The position numbers and the translations under genes are program-made. 37,244 nt of DNA from a virus. This document shows, in pieces, positions 30,555 through 36,335 of this stretch (position 1 is its first letter; the number at the start of each line of letters is the position of its first letter). The stretch lies in the IMG/VR virus record IMGVR_UViG_3300048905_000120, positions 1 through 37,244 of that record, one strand, 5' to 3'. The notes under the pieces are model-generated. The model was not told the origin of the DNA and did no database searches. It was given only the letters and a program-made list of their open reading frames with translations.

Positions 30555-30769
30555 GAATTATTCTCCCGATTTTGGATTTCGCGCGCCAGATACCAAGCGG
30601 CTTTTTTGAGATCCTGCAGGCTCGCGCCCTTCTTCTCGGCGCGGGCGATATATTTGACGGTATTGCCAAGGTTGAAGCCGAGACCCCAGGCCTCGATTAC
30701 CTTGATTGCCTCATAGGGATTGTCGGCACCGCCATAATGATCGGGGTGGTTGACCGCCTCCTCCGTCAT
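30551..30769 (-). CDS. DUF3310 protein
   Basis: A 72-residue protein: EAVNHPDHYGGADNPYEAIK, VIEAWGLGFNLGNTVKYIAR and QDLKKAAWYLAREI are the signature of DUF3310 (SaV-like), a small protein found in many phage early regions, sometimes described as a nucleotide-kinase-like protein but without a proven role. The ATG at 30769 overlaps the upstream stop as ATGA. Lies beside MazG-like and ThyX genes. Confidence 0.85.
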   Translation of the reverse strand: MTEEAVNHPDHYGGADNPYEAIKVIEAWGLGFNLGNTVKYIARAEKKGASLQDLKKAAWYLAREIQNRENNS

Positions 30770-30960
30770 GCGCCGAGCCAATCGCGCAGGAGCGGGAGAG
30801 CGTAGTTGACGGCGAGCAGCGCGAGCGCGAGGCCGGCGCCGCCGATCAGGGCGCGCGCGCCATCTAGGATGTCGGCGCGGACGGAGGCGCGGGGCGCGCA
30901 GGCCGGGCAGCCGCAGCGGCCAGAGCGGGTAGCGGAACGGGCGACGAAGCGGCTGGCCAT
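30766..30960 (-). CDS. Small membrane protein with Cys cluster
   Basis: A 64-residue protein. The first half is basic with three cysteines (RSGRCGCPACAPRASVR), the second half has a membrane segment (LIGGAGLALALLAVNYALPL). It begins 1 base after the previous gene's stop and ends coupled to DUF3310. Function unknown; the composition is high in Arg and Ala, so a false gene is possible, but the start-stop coupling on both sides argues for it. Confidence 0.42.
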   Translation of the reverse strand: MASRFVARSATRSGRCGCPACAPRASVRADILDGARALIGGAGLALALLAVNYALPLLRDWLGA

Positions 30961-30961
30961 C

Positions 30962-31444
30962 TCAGGCGGCCTTGCGCAGCGTGCAGAGGAAGCCGTTTTC
31001 GTGCTGCGGCACCCGCGAATAATAGCGCTGGACGACGCGGGTCATCGGCGCGAAGCCGTTGCGCTGCATCATCGCGTCGAACGCGTCGATGGTCACGCGC
31101 GCGTCGAGATCGTTGGCGATCAGCCAGGCGAGATAATCCTCGTAGAGCGTGCGGGTGTCGGTGAAGCCGTGCTCACCAGGCGCGCGCCAATGCGGCTCGC
31201 GAGTGACGCGCTCCATCGTCCAGCGCCCGAACGGCTTGAGCTTGACGTGGGCCGGATCGGCCAACTCCTCGCGGGTGGCGATACGGCGCGGGCCGCCTTC
31301 GACCGAGATCAGGAAGCTGCCGTTGCGGTACGGTTCCTTGATCGTGCAGCGCCGCAGGTCGCCCGTGCCGGGTTCAACCCAATAGGCCGGGCTGTCGACG
31401 GTGCCAAAGGGCGCGGGGTTGGATGAGATGGTGGCAGTGAGCAT
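30962..31444 (-). CDS. Hypothetical protein, first gene of the leftward early operon
   Basis: A 160-residue protein starting at the ATG at 31444 with GGGAGG 5 bases upstream. It is soluble with no known motif: TVDSPAYWVEPGTGDLRRCT, NGSFLISVEGGPRRIATREE, WRAPGEHGFTDTRTLYEDYL. It is the first gene after the predicted repressor-controlled promoter at 31469-31497, so it would be made early in infection or upon induction. Confidence 0.6.
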   Translation of the reverse strand: MLTATISSNPAPFGTVDSPAYWVEPGTGDLRRCTIKEPYRNGSFLISVEGGPRRIATREELADPAHVKLKPFGRWTMERVTREPHWRAPGEHGFTDTRTLYEDYLAWLIANDLDARVTIDAFDAMMQRNGFAPMTRVVQRYYSRVPQHENGFLCTLRKAA

Positions 31445-31468
31445 ATGGCCTCCCATTGGATGAGAGGC

Positions 31469-31497
31469 TATATCCGTCAGCAAAAGCTGACAGTCAA
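31469..31497 (-). promoter_or_regulatory. Predicted leftward early promoter containing operator OL1
   Basis: On the minus strand, TTGACT (31497-31492) is the -35 and GATATA (31474-31469) the -10, with a 17-base spacer. The spacer is filled by the palindrome GTCAGCAAAAGCTGAC (31476-31491, plus-strand reading). A repressor bound there would exclude RNA polymerase. Transcription would start near 31462 and run into the gene at 31444 and the rest of the leftward operon. Confidence 0.7.
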
Positions 31498-31505
31498 GCG
31501 ATAAT

Positions 31506-31521
31506 GTCAGCGATAGCTGAT
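31506..31521. promoter_or_regulatory. Operator OL2
   Basis: TCAGC-GATA-GCTGA at 31507-31520 is a second perfect copy of the palindromic operator, 30 bases centre-to-centre from OL1, about three helical turns. TATGCT directly follows (31522-31527), like the -10 after the rightward operator, so a plus-strand promoter for the gene at 31570 may also be controlled here; its -35 is not convincing. Confidence 0.65.
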
Positions 31522-31569
31522 TATGCTGCTGACGGGCTCTGCTGCTAGCTTGGCTGGCGGGGGTGAGAC

Positions 31570-32073
31570 ATGAAAAAGTGCCCGGCATGCGCGGAGCAGA
31601 TCCAGGACGATGCGAAGCTTTGCCGGTTTTGCGGCTCCCGGATCAATTGGATGGGGCAGGTGTCGGCGCCGCGCCGCCCCATGGGATGCGTTGAGCTTGG
31701 CATTATCGGCGTGATTGCGATCTGGGCAATCGGTTATTTCGGATCGAGCCCGCGAGCCCCGAAGACGAGCGCGGTCACATCGGCGGCAGCTCCGGCCAAC
31801 GATCCGGCGAAGTGCGAGAAGATCATCGATCTGGCGACGAGGCGCGGGCTCGTGCGTGGCAGGCCATCGCTGGATCGGATCGATGTGGATGACTGGCGCT
31901 GGACCAGTCTCCCGGCGAGCGAGAAGGCGGTTTTGCTGCAAAGCCTGTTCTGCGCGTCGCATGGAGGGCGGACGATCGAGCAGGCCGAGGCGCTTGACAG
32001 CGCGGTCGCCTATGGCTGGCGTAGCGGCAAGCGGGTGGCGATGATCGGTTCGTTCGGGATCAACTATCAGTGA
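31570..32073 (+). CDS. Zinc-ribbon membrane protein in the immunity region
   Basis: A 167-residue protein. Residues 1-25 hold a double CxxC zinc ribbon, MKKCPACAEQIQDD then KLCRFCGSRI. A membrane segment follows at about 41-58 (VELGIIGVIAIWAIGYFG), then a polar outer or periplasmic domain of about 105 residues (NDPAKCEKIIDLATRRGLVR, SLPASEKAVLLQSLFCASHG) with two cysteines. It lies between the operators and the repressor, and converges with the repressor gene. A host-membrane or superinfection-related role is inferred from position only. Similar zinc-ribbon/TM proteins also occur in bacteria. Confidence 0.6.
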   Translation: MKKCPACAEQIQDDAKLCRFCGSRINWMGQVSAPRRPMGCVELGIIGVIAIWAIGYFGSSPRAPKTSAVTSAAAPANDPAKCEKIIDLATRRGLVRGRPSLDRIDVDDWRWTSLPASEKAVLLQSLFCASHGGRTIEQAEALDSAVAYGWRSGKRVAMIGSFGINYQ

Positions 32074-32079
32074 GGCTAC

Positions 32080-32868
32080 CTAGAAGAATACGATTTCCCG
32101 ATATGGGATGATGCGATGGATGCTGGCGATGCTGCGCGTCGGCACGCGAAAACGCAGCGGCGGGTTATACTGCTCAAGCTCGACATATTCACTGGAGCGC
32201 TTCACCAGTTCTTTCACCAGCGCGGACACGATTCGGCCTTCGCCATTCAGATCCCGCTTGACGATTTGCACCACGACATGATCGCCGATTGATGGCTGCT
32301 GCTTCGAATGCACATACCAGGGATCGCCGTCCCTCGACCATTTCTCCATCGAACTGCCGATCTGTGTGATCGCATAGATGCCGTCGCGGCCGGCGAAATT
32401 GGCCGGGCGGCGCAGATAATCGACGACATTATCCAAATCGACGTCGGTCAACTCGACGACGACCGGCTCGCCATCATCTCCCACTTTGAACGTGCCCCCT
32501 AAAGCTGTCCCCAGTAACGGAATATCCCTCACCTCGCCCTGGCTCCGAAACGGAGTGCGACTTTCCCTAGTGTCCGAGGCGGGAGCCGATTCGATCGTAG
32601 CAGCGCTTTCCCCGGCATAAAACTGCGCTGGCGTTAACCCTGCCGCCTCAATAACCTTGTCGACGATATCGCTGCGCGCGCGTCCGCGTTTACGCAAGTC
32701 CGAGAAGAATGAACGGTTTACGCCCGCGCGGATGAGCCACGCATTCGCCGTCAAACCCTCAGGCCTGATCGCCATCAAGCGCTCATAAAGGTCCGGAACC
32801 GCATCTTTCGCCATGTCAGCGATTTCGCACAAAGTCGCGGCCGATGCGCGTTCAGTTATTGCCGACAT
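32080..32868 (-). CDS. CI-like repressor with S24 peptidase-like domain
   Basis: A 262-residue protein. Residues 38-78 hold a helix-turn-helix (LTANAWLIRAGVNRSFFSDL, RKRGRARSDIVDKVIEAAG). About 115-262 is an S24/LexA-like domain: IPLLGTALGG, then GIYAITQIGSSMEKWSRDGD with S173 as probable catalytic serine, SIGDHVVVQIVKRD, and ALVKELVKR with K219 as probable catalytic lysine. No Ala-Gly cleavage pair is seen at the usual place; A122-L-G124 is nearest, so self-cleavage on DNA damage is uncertain. It should bind the TCAGC-N4-GCTGA operators and keep the phage dormant. An imperfect operator overlaps its own start codon. Confidence 0.88.
   Translation of the reverse strand: MSAITERASAATLCEIADMAKDAVPDLYERLMAIRPEGLTANAWLIRAGVNRSFFSDLRKRGRARSDIVDKVIEAAGLTPAQFYAGESAATIESAPASDTRESRTPFRSQGEVRDIPLLGTALGGTFKVGDDGEPVVVELTDVDLDNVVDYLRRPANFAGRDGIYAITQIGSSMEKWSRDGDPWYVHSKQQPSIGDHVVVQIVKRDLNGEGRIVSALVKELVKRSSEYVELEQYNPPLRFRVPTRSIASIHRIIPYREIVFF
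32852..32865. promoter_or_regulatory. Possible degenerate operator at the repressor start
   Basis: TCAGT-TATT-GCCGA has the operator layout with two mismatches and overlaps codons 2-6 of the repressor gene. Its centre is 32 bases from the centre of the rightward operator, close to the 30-base spacing of OL1 and OL2, so it could be a weak site for self-control of the repressor. Chance similarity is possible. Confidence 0.3.
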
Positions 32869-32874
32869 TTTCGC

Positions 32875-32904
32875 TTGACCATGTCAGCGTTCGCTGAATA
32901 TGTA
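32875..32904 (+). promoter_or_regulatory. Predicted rightward early promoter containing operator OR
   Basis: TTGACC (32875-32880) is the -35 and TATGTA (32899-32904) the -10, with an 18-base spacer; a 17-base spacing gives ATATGT. The operator TCAGC-GTTC-GCTGA (32884-32897) lies inside the spacer, the same layout as the leftward promoter. Transcription would begin about 10 bases before the Cro-like gene at 32914. Confidence 0.7.
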
Positions 32905-32913
32905 TGACGCATC

Positions 32914-33159
32914 ATGAAGGTCATCGACGATTCAGAGTTTCTGGTCAGCATCAAGGCGTTCCTTGAGCGGACGGGGATGAAGCCCACGCGGTTCGGACGC
33001 GAGGCCGTGGGCGAGGCATCGTTCATTGCTTCGCTTGAGAGCGGGCGATCGCCTTCTCTCAAGGTGGTGAACAAAGTTGCCCAGTTCATGCAGGATTATG
33101 TCGCCGATGCATCGGACGCCAGCGGGTCGGATGATGCCACCGAAGCGGAGGCCGCATGA
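32914..33159 (+). CDS. Cro-like helix-turn-helix protein
   Basis: An 81-residue protein, first gene of the rightward operon. FLVSIKAFLERTGMKPTRFG, REAVGEASFIASLESGRSPS and LKVVNKVAQFM form a helix-turn-helix of the kind found in Cro/CI-like proteins; the acidic end (DASDASGSDDATEAEAA) is likely disordered. It faces the repressor gene across a 45-base promoter region, the usual place for a Cro-type antagonist. It is coupled to the next gene by ATGA. Confidence 0.65.
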   Translation: MKVIDDSEFLVSIKAFLERTGMKPTRFGREAVGEASFIASLESGRSPSLKVVNKVAQFMQDYVADASDASGSDDATEAEAA

Positions 33160-33368
33160 CCGCGCTCGCGATCCGCGCTGCCCGCTGGTGGGCTGGGCGG
33201 GCGGCCGTCCGGCATCGCCTCGATCTGATCGAGGCGATGGGCGATGCGACGCCGCGCATGAAGCCGCAGGGCAAGCCCGCGGACCCTCTCCGCGCTTTTG
33301 GGCAACCAGGCAAGGCAGTTTCTCATGCCGCTACTCTTGGCGGGAAAGGGCGGCGCGATCATGGGTGA
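33156..33368 (+). CDS. Small basic hypothetical protein
   Basis: A 70-residue protein whose ATG overlaps the Cro-like stop. It is Ala/Arg/Gly-rich and basic (TALAIRAARWWAGRAAVRHR, LDLIEAMGDATPRMKPQGKP). It ends 8 bases inside the next gene. No family known. The high Arg and Ala content is also what a shadow frame would show, but no other gene covers 33160-33360. Confidence 0.42.
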   Translation: MTALAIRAARWWAGRAAVRHRLDLIEAMGDATPRMKPQGKPADPLRAFGQPGKAVSHAATLGGKGRRDHG

Positions 33369-33786
33369 CGGTGTTCGTTTCGGTTACGATCCCATTTCGG
33401 CACAGGCGGACCTGTTCCGGCTCTATGTCGGGCCGGGGCGGCGCTTTTCCTGGGATGCGCTGGCGGACGCAACCGGCATCCCGCTCTCCACGCTCAAAAG
33501 CTATGGCCGCGAGACGGCGCCGGCGGCGATGCCGTTCCATGCGGCGCTGCGGTTGATCGCGGTATTGCCGGCCGAGGCGGGCAACATGATGCTCGCGCCG
33601 ACAGGCTACAAGCTGGCGCCGATCGAGCCCGATGCGGATGATTGGAACGGCATCGGCGCCGAGGCATCGATGCTCACCTTCGAGATTTGTGACGCGCAGC
33701 GCGACGGGCGGATCGATCATCTGGAGGCAGGTCGGCTGAGGGCGCGGACGGCGTCGTTGCTCGCCAAGGCAGCGAGCGTGCTCTGA
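33361..33786 (+). CDS. Helix-turn-helix regulatory protein (CII-like position)
   Basis: A 141-residue protein. I chose the ATG at 33361, with GGGAAAGG upstream and overlap with the previous stop. RFSWDALADATGIPLSTLKS then YGRETAPAAMPFHAALRLIA is a helix-turn-helix pattern. The C-terminal half (AEASMLTFEICDAQRDGRID, HLEAGRLRARTASLLAKAAS) is helical. As third gene of the rightward operon it stands where lambda has cII. Its stop overlaps the next ATG. Confidence 0.62.
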   Translation: MGDGVRFGYDPISAQADLFRLYVGPGRRFSWDALADATGIPLSTLKSYGRETAPAAMPFHAALRLIAVLPAEAGNMMLAPTGYKLAPIEPDADDWNGIGAEASMLTFEICDAQRDGRIDHLEAGRLRARTASLLAKAASVL

Positions 33787-34535
33787 TGCAGCGCCAGGGG
33801 GGCAATCAGGGGCGAGACAGCGCCAGCGACGGACGGCCAGCGCCGGGGCGCGAAGATGCTCCGTCCGAGCTGATCGAGTGGGCGCGCGGTGCCGCGCCGG
33901 GGGACGAGCTGGTCTATGCCGAGGGCGTGATCAGCGTGCGCGGCTCGGTTGCGGGGGTCCGCGCGGGCGCGCTGCAGGCGGCGGGGCTGGTCCATCTGTT
34001 CCAGACGGGGCGGCCCGGATGCCGCAACTATCATGCGCGGCGCACATCGAAACCGTTTGCCGAGGCGCGGCGGCTCGCCCCGCTCGCGCGTGCGGCGGAG
34101 CGGCGGGCGGAGCAGGAGACGGCGGGCGTACTGGGCGTGCTCAAGCGCGCAGCGCAGCGTGGCGAGACCTGCCCGAGCAACGGCACGATCGCGCGGATCG
34201 CGGGGCTCAGCGACAAGGGCGTCGCCTCCTACCGCATCCGCTGCCTGCAAAGCGCGGGGCTGATCCATGTCGACATGCTGCCGGCCGCGCCGTTCCGGGT
34301 GGTGACGATTTTGGCCACGGGCGCGGCAACCAGCGCGGGGGCGATCGAGCGGCAGCCCAATGGCGACGGTTCCGGGGCGCCTGAACCTGGGGTGCTTTTG
34401 CCCGCTTCGATTTTTCCGCCGGCCCAAATTCAGGCGCAGCCTGTCCAAACTCAGGCGCTGCCGGCGGCGCCAAAACAGCCGCGATCGCGCACGCGCGGAT
34501 CGGCGGACCAGTCACCAAAAAGGGCAGAGGCATGA
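33786..34535 (+). CDS. Winged-helix protein, possible replication or regulatory protein
   Basis: A 249-residue protein. Residues 27-85 (SELIEWARGAAPGDELVYAE, GALQAAGLVHLFQTGRPGCR) and 105-165 (RGETCPSNGTIARIAGLSDK, GVASYRIRCLQSAGLIHVD) look like winged-helix DNA-binding units; the second is typical of replication-initiation helpers and phage O-like proteins. The last 80 residues are Pro/Gln/Ala-rich and disordered. It precedes a set of small early genes and the beta clamp, so a replication role is plausible but unproven. Confidence 0.6.
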   Translation: MQRQGGNQGRDSASDGRPAPGREDAPSELIEWARGAAPGDELVYAEGVISVRGSVAGVRAGALQAAGLVHLFQTGRPGCRNYHARRTSKPFAEARRLAPLARAAERRAEQETAGVLGVLKRAAQRGETCPSNGTIARIAGLSDKGVASYRIRCLQSAGLIHVDMLPAAPFRVVTILATGAATSAGAIERQPNGDGSGAPEPGVLLPASIFPPAQIQAQPVQTQALPAAPKQPRSRTRGSADQSPKRAEA

Positions 34536-34547
34536 TGGAGAGGATCG

Positions 34548-34661
34548 ATGAGCTTCCTGGGCGGGATGATCGCGGGCGCGATGCTGATGGTGTTGGTGGA
34601 GGCGATGATCGTCTCGGCGCTGGTACGCAGGGCGCTGCGATCGCACCAGCGTCTATGGTGA
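34548..34661 (+). CDS. Very small membrane protein
   Basis: A 37-residue protein with GAGAGG 4-5 bases before the ATG and a stop that overlaps the next start. MSFLGGMIAGAMLMVLVEAM, then IVSALVRRALRSHQRLW, gives one hydrophobic segment with a basic tail, so it probably sits in the inner membrane. Function unknown. Confidence 0.5.
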   Translation: MSFLGGMIAGAMLMVLVEAMIVSALVRRALRSHQRLW

Positions 34662-35194
34662 GCAGCATCGGCTATGCCAGCCTGGACGATCTGCAGGCTT
34701 GGGCGCGCGAGTTGATGGCGAGCCGCGAACCCGATTTCGTGATCGGCGATCCGGCCAATCCGTATCTGCGGCGCTGGTGGCTGATCCCGCGCAACGAATA
34801 TTGCAACGTCTATCTGCACGAGATCCTGCGCAGCGACGATGATCGCGCTGGCCATGATCATCCCTGGGCCAACAGCAGCTTCCTGATCGAGGGCGAATAT
34901 CAGGAGGTCACCTATTATCGCAACGCACCCTGGCTGGAGATGTACCGCATCCGGCAGCGGGCAGGAGATAGCGTCCGTCGCTTTCCCGACGATACGCACC
35001 GGCTGATCATCCCCGAGGGCGGCCGCGTGGTCTCGCTGTTCGTCACCGGCCCGAAGGTGCGCGAGTGGGGCTTCTGGTGCCCAGGCGACGGAAGCGATCC
35101 TGCCACGACATCATCCATGGCTCGTTGGATTCCGTGGCAGGAATTCTGCGCACCGACCAACAAGGGGCAAATCGGCCGGGGCTGCGGCGAATGA
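34655..35194 (+). CDS. Cupin-like protein A
   Basis: A 179-residue protein; the ATG at 34655 overlaps the previous stop. Residues 63-90 (DRAGHDHPWANSSFLIEGEY) give H67-D-H69, and RFPDDTHRLIIPEGGRVVSL gives H115, the order H-x-H...H of RmlC-like cupins that bind a metal. VREWGFWCPG follows. Substrate unknown: cupins include dioxygenases, isomerases and non-enzymatic binders. It is coupled to a second cupin-like gene by ATGA. Confidence 0.6.
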   Translation: MVSSIGYASLDDLQAWARELMASREPDFVIGDPANPYLRRWWLIPRNEYCNVYLHEILRSDDDRAGHDHPWANSSFLIEGEYQEVTYYRNAPWLEMYRIRQRAGDSVRRFPDDTHRLIIPEGGRVVSLFVTGPKVREWGFWCPGDGSDPATTSSMARWIPWQEFCAPTNKGQIGRGCGE

Positions 35195-35751
35195 GCCAGT
35201 TCAAAGCGATCGAAGGCACGATTAGCCTCCACGGGCTGGGCTTCATCCAGATCAAATTGAAAGGGAACCAGCGCCTGCATGTATGGCATCCCGGCCTGCC
35301 ACGCCGCCGCTGCTTTCGGCATTCGCAGATCCACGACCATCGCTTCGGTTTCGATAGCCGCGTTCTTGTTGGCGAGCAGGTCAATGTCGTGCACGCGTTC
35401 GAGATCGTGGACGATGAGACCCTCGCCACGCACATCGCCTATCTGCACGAGGGCGAGCGTTCGAAGTTCGGCGGTCGGCCGTGGTTGGCGCATCTCCGCT
35501 TCCGCCATGTCGGGGAAGTGAGGCGCGAGCGGGTTTCCCCTGGCGAAACCTACCGGATGCTGCCCTATGTCTATCACAGCACGGAGCCCGGTGGCGACGG
35601 GCGCGTCGCCACGATCATGACGAAGACCAGCGAAGACAAGGTCGGCGCGCACTCGGTGTGTGAAATCGGGGTCGAGCCGGATGCGGATTTCGATCGCTTC
35701 CAGTTAAGCGATCACGCACTCTGGAACTTCGTTCGCGAGGTACTGGCATGA
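35191..35751 (+). CDS. Cupin-like protein B
   Basis: A 186-residue protein whose ATG overlaps the end of cupin-like A. RRRCFRHSQIHDHRFGFDSR gives H48 and H50, and SPGETYRMLPYVYHSTEPGG gives H129, again a cupin-like layout. HVGEVRRERVSPGE is the second conserved box. The two cupin-like proteins share little identity by eye, so they are at best distant relatives. Function unknown; coupling suggests they act together. Confidence 0.58.
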   Translation: MSQFKAIEGTISLHGLGFIQIKLKGNQRLHVWHPGLPRRRCFRHSQIHDHRFGFDSRVLVGEQVNVVHAFEIVDDETLATHIAYLHEGERSKFGGRPWLAHLRFRHVGEVRRERVSPGETYRMLPYVYHSTEPGGDGRVATIMTKTSEDKVGAHSVCEIGVEPDADFDRFQLSDHALWNFVREVLA

Positions 35752-36335
35752 GCCGCGTCAACGAGAGCGGCGTCATTGTCTCCACCAAGGAGATCGCCGG
35801 CACCTATGACGCGCTCGAAACCGCGAAGCCCGGAGAGCCGATCTTCGTGCTACAGGGCGGCGATATGTTCGCGCCGGCGACGGTGCAGCATTGGGCCGAT
35901 CTGGCGCGGCGGGCCGGCATGGCCGAGACCGACCAGGTCAAGGCGGTCAGGTTGCTGGAAAAGGCCTCGGCGGCGGAGATCGTCGGATGGACGATGCGCG
36001 CCTATCAGCGCGGCGAGGAGAGCGGGCAGGCGCAGGCCGAAAAGCGCGTTCCTTCCCCGGATGGGCTGACGCTCGCCGACAATCAGGCCACGCAGCAGAT
36101 GGTCGCCGCCACCGCCAAGCTCCACAATGCGGCGGCGCTGATCGAGGATGTGCGCGAGATGTTCGCCGCCGCGCCTGCGGATGGGGTAAACCTCGCGTTG
36201 CGCGACGACATGGTCAAGGCGTTGGGCGGTGTTCGTGATTTCGTCAATGACCTCGCCGCCGAGATCAACCCGAGGAAGCCGCGCGAGGAGGTTCTCAACC
36301 AAGCCAGGATGGAGGCCGTGCATGGCGCCCAATAA
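35748..36335 (+). CDS. Hypothetical early protein
   Basis: A 195-residue protein starting at an ATG coupled to the previous stop. The N-terminal part (GEPIFVLQGGDMFAPATVQH, WADLARRAGMAETDQVKAVR) and a helical remainder (ATQQMVAATAKLHNAAALIE, DDMVKALGGVRDFVNDLAAE) show no recognised motif. Its 3' end overlaps the beta clamp start by 14 bases. Confidence 0.55.
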   Translation: MSRVNESGVIVSTKEIAGTYDALETAKPGEPIFVLQGGDMFAPATVQHWADLARRAGMAETDQVKAVRLLEKASAAEIVGWTMRAYQRGEESGQAQAEKRVPSPDGLTLADNQATQQMVAATAKLHNAAALIEDVREMFAAAPADGVNLALRDDMVKALGGVRDFVNDLAAEINPRKPREEVLNQARMEAVHGAQ

